64,000 bases of DNA from DATAQC01 sp038238185 (GCA_038238185.1 JBBRXY010000001.1:1-64000); one strand, 5' to 3'; positions 1 through 8,596 are shown, numbered from the stretch's first letter. Program-made: numbers and translations. The notes: a model not told the origin generated them from the sequence alone.

Positions 1-532
1 CGTCGACTTCAAGAACACCGTCATCATCATGACCTCGAACCTGGGCACCGCCGACCTGCGCAAGGCGGCCATCGGCTTCCAGAAGTCGAGCCACGCCGTC
101 ACTTACGAGAAGATGAAGGACAAGGTCAACGAGGCCCTCAAGGCCCACTTCCGGCCCGAGTTCCTGAACCGGATCGACGAGACGATCGTGTTCCACGAGC
201 TCACCCGTGAAGAGGTCACCGAGATCGTCGACCACATGATCCAGCGGGTCACCGGCCAGCTCCTGAGCCAGGGCCTCACCCTGGAGCTCACGCCGGCCTC
301 CAAGGACCTGTTGGCCCAGAAGGGCTACGACCCCACCCTCGGGGCCCGTCCTCTGCGCCGGGCCATCCAGCGTGAGGTTGAGGACCCGCTCTCGGAGCGC
401 ATCCTGTGGAAGGAGTTCCGGGCCGGCGAGACCATCGTCGTCGACGTCGAGGACGACAAGATCGTCTTCCGCTCCATCGCTGCCATCGAGCCCCCGCCCG
501 TGGAGCTGGCCGAGACAGGCCCGGCCGAGTGA
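1..532 (+). CDS. clpC: ClpC, ATP-dependent Clp protease ATP-binding subunit (C-terminal part)
   Basis: This is the 3' end of a gene that enters from the left edge; the frame is open from base 2, so the first visible ATG (29) is internal. About 176 residues are seen. They include the sensor-1 region (IIMTSNLG), the arginine-finger/sensor region FRPEFLNRIDE, and the D2 small domain with the GARPLRRAIQ sensor-2 motif, all diagnostic of Clp/Hsp100 AAA+ unfoldases. The short acidic tail fits actinobacterial ClpC, which feeds unfolded substrates to ClpP in the cytosol. A strong hairpin terminator follows 45 nt downstream. ClpB is the alternative, but the adjacency to radA and disA is the classic clpC neighbourhood. 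Confidence 0.93.
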   Translation, partial: VDFKNTVIIMTSNLGTADLRKAAIGFQKSSHAVTYEKMKDKVNEALKAHFRPEFLNRIDETIVFHELTREEVTEIVDHMIQRVTGQLLSQGLTLELTPASKDLLAQKGYDPTLGARPLRRAIQREVEDPLSERILWKEFRAGETIVVDVEDDKIVFRSIAAIEPPPVELAETGPAE

Positions 533-576
533 TCGCCCTCGCAACCAGAGGTTGCTCGGCGAGTTGATTGTGCTAC

Positions 577-603
577 GGGCGACCGGCTGAGCCGGTCGCC
601 CTT
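577..603 (+). terminator. Hairpin terminator after clpC
   Basis: A perfect GC-rich inverted repeat (12-nt arms, GGGCGACCGGCT and its complement, around a single central base) ends in CCCTT. It sits just after the clpC stop. It also argues that the next gene does not start at the TTG at 568 but at the GTG at 631, beyond the hairpin. Confidence 0.7.
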
Positions 604-630
604 CGCCGTCATCTGCCCGACCGCCAGCCG

Positions 631-1383
631 GTGAGGCGCCTTCGGCGCGTTGGCGGCCGCCGGTTGCTCCTGTTCGCTCTGGTGCTGGCCTTGACCGGTT
701 GCCAGGTGCGGGTTACCGGCGGGATCGATGTGGATCCGGACGGCGGCGGCACCGTGCGGGCCGGCCTGGGCCTCGACGACGAGGCCTTGAAGACCGTGGG
801 CGACGTCTCCGCAGCCCTGCGGGTCGACGACCTGCGCCAGGCCGGGTGGAAGATCGACGGTCCCCGCAAGGAGGGCGACGGGCTCACCTGGGTCCGGGCT
901 TCCCGCCCGGTATCGGACACGGCGGAGGCGAAGGTCGCCCTGGCCCAGCTCAGCGGGCCGGACGGGCCCTTCCGCGACCTCAAGTTCAGCTCCAACCACT
1001 CGCTGTTCCGCAACCACACGACTCTGTCCGGCGCCGTCGACCTGTCGGGAGGGCTCACCGGCCTGGCCGACGCTGACTTGATGTCCAAGATCGGCGGCGG
1101 CCTCCCCCTCGACCTCGAGGGCCTGCGAAAGGAGTTCGGAGCCGACCTCGACAAAGTCGTCCAGGTCTCCTTCGAGGCCAGACTGCCTGGGTCGGTCGAC
1201 GGAAACGCCACCGAGAAGGCCGGCGGGCGCCTGGTCTGGCGGCCCCCGATGGGCGGCAGTCTCCCCATCCAGGCCGCCTCGAAGGGCCTCAACGTGCTGC
1301 CCATCGCCGTCGTCGCCATCGTCCTGCTGGTGGCCGTCGGTGGCGGCACGACATGGTTCCTGTTGCGCCGGCGACGCCGATAG
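631..1383 (+). CDS. Putative lipoprotein with C-terminal membrane anchor
   Basis: About 250 residues. From GTG 631 the N-terminus is an ideal lipoprotein signal: several arginines, a hydrophobic core, then the lipobox LALTGC. A TTG further upstream (568) would place the start inside the clpC terminator and hide the signal, so 631 is preferred. The middle looks like a beta-rich extracytoplasmic domain. A C-terminal hydrophobic segment (about residues 218-240) is followed by a run of arginines, giving a second anchor with the tail in the cytoplasm. The layout resembles LppM/DUF3153-type actinobacterial lipoproteins, but I cannot assign the family firmly. It is followed by an ABC exporter after 98 nt, with no clear functional link. 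Confidence 0.75.
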   Translation: MRRLRRVGGRRLLLFALVLALTGCQVRVTGGIDVDPDGGGTVRAGLGLDDEALKTVGDVSAALRVDDLRQAGWKIDGPRKEGDGLTWVRASRPVSDTAEAKVALAQLSGPDGPFRDLKFSSNHSLFRNHTTLSGAVDLSGGLTGLADADLMSKIGGGLPLDLEGLRKEFGADLDKVVQVSFEARLPGSVDGNATEKAGGRLVWRPPMGGSLPIQAASKGLNVLPIAVVAIVLLVAVGGGTTWFLLRRRRR

Positions 1384-1481
1384 CGGCTTCCGCATCGAGT
1401 AGGGACCTGCCTGAGAGCCACAAGTCGACGCGGAACCCAAGATCGGTACGACTCCGACGCTGCGCGCGCGAGGCTGACCGG

Positions 1482-2480
1482 ATGAGTGATTCAGCCATCC
1501 GCGTTGAGGGTCTGACCAAGCGGTTCGGCGAAGTGGTGGCCCTCGGCGGTATCGACTTCGACGTGCCCATGGGCAGCGTGTTCGGTCTCCTCGGCCCCAA
1601 CGGGGCGGGCAAGACCACGGCCGTCCGCATCCTCACCACGATCATCCCGCCGACCGAGGGCCACGCCAGCGTGCTCGGCCTCGACGTTGTCCGCGACGCT
1701 GAGACGGTGCGCACCCGCATCGGCCTGGCCGGCCAGTACGCAGCCGTCGACGAGAACCTCACGGCGCGCGAGAACCTGCGGCTCATCGGCCGGCTCACGC
1801 AGCTCCCACACAAGTCCCTGGACGCCCGGGCCGACGAGTTGCTCGAGCGCTTCGACCTGGTCGCGGCTGCCGATCGTCCGGTGAAGACCTTCTCGGGGGG
1901 TATGCGCCGGCGCCTCGACCTGGGTGCGGCCCTGGTGCACCGCCCGCCGGTACTCTTCCTCGACGAGCCCACCACCGGCCTCGACCCGCGGGGTCGCACC
2001 GACCTGTGGGGCGTGATCGCCGAGCTGGTGGCGGAAGGGACGACCCTGCTCCTCACCACCCAGTACCTGGAGGAGGCCGACCGCCTGGCCCACCGCATCG
2101 CCGTCGTCGACGGCGGGATGGTGATCGCCCAGGGGACGGCGGCCGAATTGAAGGCAGACATGGGCGCCACCGTCGTCGAGGTGAGCTTCAACCAGGAGGC
2201 CGACGCCGTCCGGGCCCGGGAGATCGTCACGCCCTTCGCCAACAACGAGGCCGGGCGCGAGGGCATGACCGTCCGCCTCGAGGTCTCCGACGGTTCCCGA
2301 GCGCTGCGCCAGGTGCTGGCCGGCCTCGACAACGAGCAGTTGAGCCCGGTCTCGGTGGCCCTGCGCGAGCCCAGCCTCGACGATGTGTTCCTCAGCCTCA
2401 CCGGCCATCACGCCGAGTCGGTCGCTCACAACGGCGACGGCACCGACGCCTCACCGGACGGACAAGGAGAACGCTCGTGA
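1482..2480 (+). CDS. ABC transporter ATP-binding protein, DrrA/daunorubicin-resistance type
   Basis: 332 residues from ATG 1482. Walker A (GPNGAGKT), the signature (FSGGMRRRLDLG) and Walker B (LFLDEPTTGLDP) are all intact, followed by the D-loop and the H-loop region. The roughly 80-residue C-terminal extension ending in a 'LDDVFLSLTGH'-like motif is typical of DrrA-family ATPases that pair with ABC-2 permeases. It energises export of a drug, lipid or glycolipid at the cytoplasmic membrane. The last four bases overlap the start of the permease gene (GTGA), so the two are translationally coupled. Confidence 0.92.
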   Translation: MSDSAIRVEGLTKRFGEVVALGGIDFDVPMGSVFGLLGPNGAGKTTAVRILTTIIPPTEGHASVLGLDVVRDAETVRTRIGLAGQYAAVDENLTARENLRLIGRLTQLPHKSLDARADELLERFDLVAAADRPVKTFSGGMRRRLDLGAALVHRPPVLFLDEPTTGLDPRGRTDLWGVIAELVAEGTTLLLTTQYLEEADRLAHRIAVVDGGMVIAQGTAAELKADMGATVVEVSFNQEADAVRAREIVTPFANNEAGREGMTVRLEVSDGSRALRQVLAGLDNEQLSPVSVALREPSLDDVFLSLTGHHAESVAHNGDGTDASPDGQGERS

Positions 2481-3307
2481 CCCTCACCGCCGATCCCGCC
2501 GGCACTGCCGTCCGGCCCCGAACCGGCCTGAGCAGGGCGGTGGGCGACGCCATCACCGTGGCCGGGCGCAACCTGCTCACGATCATCCGCCTGCCCCAGC
2601 TGCTGGTGTTCTCCACCATCCAGCCGGTGATCTTCGTGCTGCTGTTCCGCTATGCCTTCGGCGGTGCCATCCAGGGAAGCCTTCCCAAAGGCCTGTCCTA
2701 CGTGGATTATCTGATGCCCGGCATCTTCGCCCAGACGGTGGCCTTCGGGGCCATGGGCACCGGCATCGGCTTGGCCGACGACCTCCAGAAGGGCCTCATC
2801 GAGCGGTTCCGGTCGCTGCCCATGGCCCGCTCGGCGGTGCTCACCGGGCGCATTCTGGCCGATCTGGTGCGCAACGTGTTCGTGGTCATCCTCATGTGCG
2901 TGGTGGGCTTCGCCGTGGGATTCGGGATCCACACCAACGCTTTGGAGTTCATCGGCGGCCTCCTCGTCCTGCTCTTCTTCGGGTGCGCCCTGTCGTGCCT
3001 GTTCGCCCTCATCGGGCTGTCGGTGCCCAACGCCGAGAGCGCCCAGGCCGCCGGCTTCCCCCTCCTCGCCCCCCTGGTGTTCGCCTCCTCGGCCTTCGTC
3101 CCCGTCAACACGATGCCGGGCTGGCTCCAAGGGTTCGCCACCTACCAGCCCGTGTCGGTCGTGATCAACGCCGTGCGGGCCTGCGCGCTCGGTCCGAAGT
3201 TCGGCGAGGACGCGCTGCCATGGGTGTTGGGGGCGCTGGCCTGGACGATCGGGATCCTGGCCGTGTTCGGACCTCTCGCCGTGCAGCGCTACCGCCGATC
3301 CGCCTAG
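2477..3307 (+). CDS. ABC-2 type permease, DrrB family
   Basis: 276 residues from GTG 2477, preceded by an AAGGAGA ribosome-binding site inside the end of the ATPase gene. Six hydrophobic segments can be read, with the ABC-2 motif region (LPMARSAVLTGRILAD and the following helices) and a conserved stretch near 'NTMPGWLQ' typical of the DrrB/OleC-4 family. It forms the membrane channel of the exporter with the upstream ATPase. Substrate cannot be read from the sequence. Confidence 0.92.
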   Translation: MTLTADPAGTAVRPRTGLSRAVGDAITVAGRNLLTIIRLPQLLVFSTIQPVIFVLLFRYAFGGAIQGSLPKGLSYVDYLMPGIFAQTVAFGAMGTGIGLADDLQKGLIERFRSLPMARSAVLTGRILADLVRNVFVVILMCVVGFAVGFGIHTNALEFIGGLLVLLFFGCALSCLFALIGLSVPNAESAQAAGFPLLAPLVFASSAFVPVNTMPGWLQGFATYQPVSVVINAVRACALGPKFGEDALPWVLGALAWTIGILAVFGPLAVQRYRRSA

Positions 3308-3362
3308 ATTTCAACCACGTGACCGCTCGGGGCGGTCAAGGCGCACTGGCGTGGAGGAGAGC

Positions 3363-3776
3363 ATGGCCACCATCGGTCCCATCAAGTTGAAGATCACCAT
3401 CGGGGGGGCGGAGGCCACCGTCGACGTCACCTACGACATCACCTTCGACGCCAAGGACAAGCAGTCGCAGCTCGCCTACAAGGAGGTGTGCCGCCTGATC
3501 GGCGACGACACCAACGTGGGTGACCCGCCCGCCGCCGGTGGCGACGACACCCTGGGATTTCTCACCCCCCCGTTCTTCGACGACACCAAGGCCGGAACCG
3601 ACGCCAAGGTCTCCCGCCACTGGACCAAGACGATCCGCAAGGGCGACCTCGACGAGGACCGGGGAGCCTTCTCCGATTCCGACGAGCTGCGGGCCACCGT
3701 GACCCTCACGCCGGTGCCCCCGGCCACGGGTAAGCCGAAACACCGCGAGAGCAACCTGGTGCGCAAGAACCTCTGA
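3363..3776 (+). CDS. Hypothetical protein, probably beta-rich
   Basis: 137 residues from ATG 3363, with a GGAGGAGAG ribosome-binding site just upstream; an in-frame GTG at 3351 lies inside that site and is less likely. The N-terminus alternates hydrophobic and polar residues (KLKITIGGAEATVDVTYDITF), suggesting beta strands. The C-terminus is basic. No signal peptide, membrane segment or cysteine is seen, and I do not recognise the family. It stands alone between the ABC exporter and the island that starts at about 3.79 kb. Confidence 0.7.
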   Translation: MATIGPIKLKITIGGAEATVDVTYDITFDAKDKQSQLAYKEVCRLIGDDTNVGDPPAAGGDDTLGFLTPPFFDDTKAGTDAKVSRHWTKTIRKGDLDEDRGAFSDSDELRATVTLTPVPPATGKPKHRESNLVRKNL

Positions 3777-3793
3777 CCCGCGGCCCGGCGATT

Positions 3794-3830
3794 CGATTGC
3801 CGCGTCGTCGTCACACCCCCTGCGTACGAT
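3794..3830 (+). promoter_or_regulatory. RecA-independent (PafBC-like) damage promoter upstream of radC remnant
   Basis: CGTCACAC at 3809-3816, eight bases, then TACGAT (TANNNT) at 3825-3830. This resembles the mycobacterial RecA-NDp/PafBC motif TGTCRGTG-N8-TANNNT. The 14 bases at 3794-3807 and the following 17 are nearly identical to the segment in front of radA (8977-9010). Its position before a DNA-repair gene supports a damage-inducible promoter; regulation by PafBC is inference. Confidence 0.55.
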
Positions 3831-3850
3831 CCGCGGTGGAGGTTCGATCT

Positions 3851-4537
3851 ATGGCCGTGCTGATGGCGGCGGTCCCGCCGCAAGAACGCCCGAGGGAACG
3901 CCTGCTCGCGCGCGGCTCCGACGCGCTGACCGAGCGCGAGCTGCTCGCGCTCGTGCTGCGCAACGGAGCGAAGGGAACGAGCGCCCTCGATCTCGCTGCG
4001 GAACTGCTCGCGGAGTACGGGTCGTTGGGGGCCTTGGCGGCCGCCCTTCCCGAGGAGCTGGCGATGCGACCTGGGATCGGCCCGGCGAAGGCCGCCGCCC
4101 TGGTGGCGGCGTTTCAGCTTGCTCGGCGAGCCGATGGCGAGGATGAGCTGGTACGGCTTCGCGGCCCGGGGGACGTGGCGAAGGTTGCCCGGCGCGAGCT
4201 CGACGGGGCGCGGCGCGAGCGCCTGCTGGTCCTCGTGTGCGACGGCGCCAACCGAGTTCGGCGCACCGTCATCGTCTCTGAAGGCTCAGTCGATCGCTCG
4301 TTGGTGCCCGTACGGGAGATCCTCAACGCGGAACATGGCGTGGAGCTTCTCGGCGGCATGGCGATGGATGTCGACGATCTCGATCTCCGGCGCTGGCACG
4401 CCGGCGAAGTCGAGCGAGTTCGGCAGAGCCATACGGTCGGTGACGTCGAGCTCATGGGCCCGCGGCGAAACGTCGAGTTGGATCCCTTCCGAAGAGCTTT
4501 CCGGCCAGCTGGGCTTCGACTCTTGCTCGCCAGGTGA
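3851..4537 (+). pseudogene. radC: radC remnant, truncated before the JAB/MPN catalytic domain end
   Basis: The ATG at 3851 has a GGTGGAGG site 8 nt upstream. The first ~160 codons match RadC/UPF0758: the N-terminal helix-hairpin-helix region (RERLLARG.DALTERELLALVLRNG, then PGIGPAKAA) and the start of the JAB domain (RERLLVLVCDGANRVRR...VPVREILNA). Exactly where the metalloprotease motif (H-x-HPSG...D) should follow, at about 4332, the sequence changes. The rest of the frame is only the antisense of the abiEii remnant, so the protein lacks its metal site. The open frame still reaches TGA 4535-4537. It may be expressed but is very unlikely to be a functional RadC. Confidence 0.8.
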
Positions 4538-4904
4538 GGTGTCCGCCGCCGTCCTCCTGGAGTGGCGACGGCTGCTCGACGGTGAGCACGAAGTCGTCGC
4601 CGTCGGGGTCGGCGGTGAGGGCGTCGACGAGCCGCTCGTGCAGGTCGCCCGAGTCGACCACCTCGTCGCGCAGTCCGAGGTCGATGTCCTTGGTCAGTCG
4701 GGCATCGCCGTGGAGGCGGACCTCGAGCGCCATCCCGCCCTTGAGCACCCACTGCCCGGGCTCAGCCGCCTGGAGACGAGCGACGATGCGCTCGAACAGG
4801 ACGCGCCGGCGGAGGCGGTCGAGGCCGACCCCGGTCTCGGTGGCCCGGGCGAGAAGCCCGTGCTCGAGGGCGGTGCGAAGGGCCTGCGGCGTCTCATAGG
4901 TCAC
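4333..4904 (-). pseudogene. abiEii-like nucleotidyltransferase toxin, frameshifted and 3'-truncated
   Basis: The GTG start at 4904 overlaps the abiEi stop (GTGA). The first frame reads 150 codons with the AbiEii nucleotidyltransferase core (VLKGGMALEVRLHGDARLTKDIDLGL, with the G-G and D-x-D elements). Near 4480-4490 the homology (AGKLF... to EGIQLDVSPRAHELDVTDRMALP...IVDIHRHAAEKLHAM) moves to the +1 frame, so a one-base insertion or two-base loss has occurred; the first frame stops at 4452. The homology ends at about 4333, where the radC remnant begins on the other strand, and roughly the last third is missing. Toxin activity is therefore probably lost. A sequencing error could explain the frameshift but not the truncation. 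Confidence 0.8.
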
Positions 4905-5497
4905 GATGCCTCCGCCCGCTGGATCGCACGCTCGATGTGGAGGGCTGCCCTCGCATCGACGAGCTCGGCGCGTGAGCGGAGGCTGCGGAGGGTGAGAAGG
5001 CCGCTCTGGTGCGCATCGCCGATGGCCCGGGCGAGCTGGTCCTCGTCCGGCGAGAGAGCGGCGACGTCGATGATCGAGCGGACTGGCGTGGTCACACGGA
5101 AGCCGGTGCGCTTGACGACATCGGCGTCGGGCAGCTCTGAATGGTGGAGTGTCACAGCGTCGTCGCGCATCGTGAAACCCGGAGGCACCGTGAGATGTAC
5201 GCGAGCCGATTCGAGCTCGCCGATCGCATGGACGGAGAGGGCGGTCTCGTGCGACACCACCCCCCGGCCCTTCGACCACAGCGTCCAACGTGCGAGGTCG
5301 TCGTAAAGGTCGGGGATCCACTCAGCGAGGCGGAAGAGCCCACGGTCGATGCGCAGCCAGTTGCCGGCGGCCACGTGGTGGGCCTGGGCCTGGTACGAGT
5401 AGCCGATCTCCTTCGCCTGGGCCGCGGTGAAGTACCCGCCCTGTTCGGCGGCAAGCTTGAACAGCCTCCGTCGCAGGTCACGCCGGTCGGCCGACAT
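4901..5497 (-). CDS. Type IV toxin-antitoxin antitoxin, AbiEi family
   Basis: 198 residues. The N-terminal winged-helix domain (about 8-60) shows the AbiEi signature 'GGYFTAAQAKEIGYSY...H', followed by 'W.RIDRGLFRLAEWP'-like residues. The C-terminal antitoxin domain contains 'SHETALSVHAIGEL' and 'TTPVRSIIDVA'. In the family, AbiEi binds the operon's operator and opposes the AbiEii nucleotidyltransferase toxin that blocks translation during phage infection. Here the antitoxin frame is intact while the coupled toxin gene (4904 leftward) is broken, so the locus looks like a decaying phage-defence system. Confidence 0.88.
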   Translation of the reverse strand: MSADRRDLRRRLFKLAAEQGGYFTAAQAKEIGYSYQAQAHHVAAGNWLRIDRGLFRLAEWIPDLYDDLARWTLWSKGRGVVSHETALSVHAIGELESARVHLTVPPGFTMRDDAVTLHHSELPDADVVKRTGFRVTTPVRSIIDVAALSPDEDQLARAIGDAHQSGLLTLRSLRSRAELVDARAALHIERAIQRAEAS

Positions 5498-5503
5498 GGT
5501 TCG

Positions 5504-5570
5504 ATCCTATACCGAAACTTGATGTTCACAAACCAAGAACAAGATGAAACTAAAGATTTGGTTGAGTTTC
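5504..5570 (-). promoter_or_regulatory. AT-rich promoter/operator region of the abiE operon
   Basis: A conspicuously AT-rich stretch between the hsdR-fusion stop and abiEi. Read on the minus strand it carries a -10-like TATAGGAT (5511-5504) and upstream TTG-containing candidates. The word GAAACT occurs at 5514 and 5546 and in inverted form (AGTTTC) at 5565-5570. AbiEi proteins bind inverted repeats in their own promoters, so these copies are candidate operator half-sites. Confidence 0.45.
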
Positions 5571-8563
5571 TAAGCAACGTAGACGAGCTCGCCGAGCTTC
5601 GACACGGCAGCCCGCAGGGCGTCGGCGGAGCCGAACCGGTCGGCAATCTCGACCGGGGTTCCCAGCGACGAGATGGGCGGCACCTGGAGAACGCCGGGGT
5701 CGTCGAGCTGGCTGATTCCATGCTCGGCGTACTTGTCCAGCAGGTAGCCGAGCACCTCACGCGCGTCCGGCCGGTAGGCGTCGAAGAACTCGGCGTGCTC
5801 CTTGCGTACACGCCGAGCACGTTCGGTGCGGGTGGCGAGCGGCTGGTTCCAGGCGAGGTGGACGAGCACGTCGATGGGATCGGCGTCGATGAGCCCCGTC
5901 CGATCGATCAGCTCGCCGGGATCGATGCCGTGAGCACCGAGGGCGTCAAGGACATCCTGTCGCCCGACGCGGGTCGCCCACTTGGAGCGGAGCTCCATCG
6001 GGTCGGGGTACAGCGACCGAACCGTCTCGGTCACGAAGTCGCAGTACTCCACCAGGCGTAGGCGATGGGTCGAGGGGTCGAGGTGATAGGTCGCTTCGGC
6101 GGTCACCCACACCTCGGCATCCTCCACGTAGAACTTGGCGAGCGGTTCGTCGTGGAGGTCGTCGGGGTCGATCTCGCCGCCATCCTCCACCGGGTCGCCA
6201 GGGTCGAAGATGGGCTCGGGCTCCTCGACGACGGTGTCGGTGACGACGTTGCCCTCGTCGTCGATCTCCTCCCTGTCGACGCGCTCCGGCGGACCGTCGA
6301 ACTCGGGGTCGCTGAACAGCGCGCTGGCACCGGAGTAGTCGATGATGTCGAACGAGAGCTTGTCCTCGTCGGGAAACAGACGAGTGCCGCGACCGATCAT
6401 CTGCTTGAACATCGCCATCGACCCCACCGGACGGAAGAGGACGATGTTGCGCACCGTGGGAAGGTCGACGCCGGTCGACAGCATCTCGGACGTGGTCGCG
6501 ATCACGGGAAGATCCGTCTCGGTGTCGGCGAAGCGGCTGAGATGGCCCCGGCCGATCTCGTGCTCGTCGCTGACGATGCGCACGACGTAGTCGGGGTGCT
6601 GTTTCGTGAGGTCGGTGTTGGCGTTGTGCAGCGCCCGGCGCATCTGATCGGCGTGTTCCTGGTTGACACAGAAGACGATGGTCTTTGCCCACCGGTCGGT
6701 GCGGCGGAGGTACTCGCTCAGGTGCCTGGCCGCTGCTTCGGTGCGGGTGAGCAGAGACACCACGCGCTCGAAGTCCGGGGTGGTGTACAGCCCTTCGGGG
6801 ATCTCCTTGCCAAAGAGGTCGAGCTGCCCCTGGTCGGGTGTCCAGCCGTGGGCGTCTGGGCTCAGCACCACACGACGGACGCGGTACGGGGCGAGGAATC
6901 CGTCGTCGATGCCCTGGGCGAGCGAGTACTCGAACAGGGAGCCTCCACCGAAGTAGTCGTAACTGTCGGCGGTCTCGTCGCGTCGCGGGGTAGCGGTCAT
7001 GCCGATCTGGGTCGCCGGGGAGAAGTGGTTGAGGATGGCGCGCCACGACGACTCGGCTCGGGCGCTGCCGCGGTGGCACTCGTCGACGATCACGAGATCG
7101 AAGAAGTCCGGAGCGAAGTCGCGGAACATCCCGTCGAGGTCTGCGCCGCTGTCGGCCAGCTGCTGGTACAGCCCGAAGTAGATCTCCCGTCCCCGCTTGG
7201 CCTCGCCCTGGAGCTTCCAGATCGGTGAGCCTCCGCCCGTGCCGAACGCCGGCTTGTACTCGCGCTCGATCGGCTGGTCGGCGAGGATGTTCCGGTCGGC
7301 CAGGTAGAGGATGCGCGGGTTGCGGCCGGGTCGCCACGCGCTCTTCCAGAGCTTCCAGACGATCTGCATCGACACGAAGGTCTTTCCCGTACCGGTGGCC
7401 ATCGTGAGCAAGAGTCGCTTGTCGCCGCTCAGGATCGCCCTGACTGAGCGGTTGATGGCAGTCCGCTGGTAGTACCTCGGCTCCTTGACCGAGCCATCGG
7501 GGTTCCGAAGCGATCGGTTGAACGGCAGCACCAGCCCATCAGCGACCGAGTCGTCGTCGATGCCTCGCCACTCCCGGTATCGCGACCAGAGGACCTCAGG
7601 CGACGGGAAGCTCGTGAGGTTGTCACGCTCGACCCCGGTGTTCCGGTCGTCCTCGACGATGCCCCTGCCGTTGGTCGAGAAGGCGAAGGGCACGTCGAGC
7701 AGCTGGGCGTAGTTCTTCGCCTGTTGAAGCCCCTTGCCTGGAATGGCGTGCTCGCGCTTGGCTTCGACGACGGCGATCGGGATGCCCGGCTGGTACTCGA
7801 GGACGTAGTCGGCTCGGAGTGCGTCGGCACGCCGGTACTTCCTTCCGACCGAGATGACGCGCCCGTCGGTGATCCGGTACTGCTCGACTATCTGGTCGTC
7901 ATCCCAACCCGCGTCCTTGAGCCGAGGCACGACGTAGTCGCGGCACGTGTCAGCCTCCGTCGGACGTCGGCGTTGCCCGCCCGGTGCGCTTCGTCTTCCA
8001 CCGTCATCCGGGGGCGGGTCGGTGTCGTCGTCGCCAACCCGTGCGCGAAGCGCTTCCCGGACGATCTCGCTGACCGAGGTCGACTCGGCCTCGGCGCGGC
8101 GCTCCGCCGCTTCCTTCAGCTCGGGGGGCATCCTGACCGGCACTACATCGGCACGGCCGCGTGGGTTCGGGCGGTCTCGAAGCGCGGAGACGTCATAGCC
8201 GGCGGCCGCCTCAGCGGCGAGGGCCTCCACGTCGACGTCGGCGAGGACGCGGCCCGAAGCCGTCCGCACCTCGGCGGTCGTGGTTGGTTCGGTCGCGAGG
8301 TAGGAGCGGAGCGCGTCGCGGACCAGCTCACTGAGCGAGGTGCTCTCGGCATGGGCCTGTGCCTTCACAGCAGCGTGGAGGTCGGCGTGCAGGCGCACGG
8401 GAACGACGGCCGCCGGCGCGGACCCCATCCGGGGCCGACCCGGTCGCCTGGCGAGCCGCTCGACGTCGTAGCCGCGCTCGGCCTCGTCGGCAAGCGCATG
8501 GATGTCGGCGTCGGTCAGGACCCGGCCCGTCTTCGTGCGGTACGTGCGGGGTTCGTCGCTCAT
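5570..8563 (-). CDS. Fusion of two RHH antitoxin modules with a type I restriction HsdR-like nuclease-helicase
   Basis: 997 residues. Residues 1-93 and 98-178 are two copies of an antitoxin-like unit: a 'GRVLTDADI.ALADEA..GYDV' leader, then a ribbon-helix-helix segment (VVPVRL...STS.SE.VR.ALR; about 52-89 and 139-177). After a Pro/Gly/Arg linker, residues 201-997 match EcoEI-type HsdR: an N-terminal PD-(D/E)XK nuclease (D252, E267-A-K269), Walker A (ATGTGKT, 389-395), DECH (494-497), TATP (523-526) and 'QMIGRGTR' motif VI. A type I R subunit normally needs HsdM and HsdS, and neither is present. An antitoxin of this RHH type is usually a stand-alone ~90-residue protein beside a small toxin; the toxin lies directly upstream (8640-8903). 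DNA cleavage under RHH-directed control is inference. Confidence 0.85.
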   Translation of the reverse strand: MSDEPRTYRTKTGRVLTDADIHALADEAERGYDVERLARRPGRPRMGSAPAAVVPVRLHADLHAAVKAQAHAESTSLSELVRDALRSYLATEPTTTAEVRTASGRVLADVDVEALAAEAAAGYDVSALRDRPNPRGRADVVPVRMPPELKEAAERRAEAESTSVSEIVREALRARVGDDDTDPPPDDGGRRSAPGGQRRRPTEADTCRDYVVPRLKDAGWDDDQIVEQYRITDGRVISVGRKYRRADALRADYVLEYQPGIPIAVVEAKREHAIPGKGLQQAKNYAQLLDVPFAFSTNGRGIVEDDRNTGVERDNLTSFPSPEVLWSRYREWRGIDDDSVADGLVLPFNRSLRNPDGSVKEPRYYQRTAINRSVRAILSGDKRLLLTMATGTGKTFVSMQIVWKLWKSAWRPGRNPRILYLADRNILADQPIEREYKPAFGTGGGSPIWKLQGEAKRGREIYFGLYQQLADSGADLDGMFRDFAPDFFDLVIVDECHRGSARAESSWRAILNHFSPATQIGMTATPRRDETADSYDYFGGGSLFEYSLAQGIDDGFLAPYRVRRVVLSPDAHGWTPDQGQLDLFGKEIPEGLYTTPDFERVVSLLTRTEAAARHLSEYLRRTDRWAKTIVFCVNQEHADQMRRALHNANTDLTKQHPDYVVRIVSDEHEIGRGHLSRFADTETDLPVIATTSEMLSTGVDLPTVRNIVLFRPVGSMAMFKQMIGRGTRLFPDEDKLSFDIIDYSGASALFSDPEFDGPPERVDREEIDDEGNVVTDTVVEEPEPIFDPGDPVEDGGEIDPDDLHDEPLAKFYVEDAEVWVTAEATYHLDPSTHRLRLVEYCDFVTETVRSLYPDPMELRSKWATRVGRQDVLDALGAHGIDPGELIDRTGLIDADPIDVLVHLAWNQPLATRTERARRVRKEHAEFFDAYRPDAREVLGYLLDKYAEHGISQLDDPGVLQVPPISSLGTPVEIADRFGSADALRAAVSKLGELVYVA

Positions 8564-8596
8564 TGCTGCACCGTGCCCACATGGTGCAGCAATGAG
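8559..8596. promoter_or_regulatory. Perfect 14-bp inverted repeat over the start codon of the RHH-HsdR fusion
   Basis: CTCATTGCTGCACC at 8559-8572 and its exact complement at 8583-8596, with a 10-nt loop. The ATG of the fusion (8563-8561) lies inside the repeat. It could be the operator bound by the RHH domains, which recognise palindromes, or an mRNA hairpin that hides the start codon between the toxin and fusion genes. Confidence 0.65.

Noticed and set aside
568..630. Upstream TTG start of the lipoprotein at 568
   Set aside because: It falls before and within the clpC terminator hairpin and would bury the lipoprotein signal peptide.
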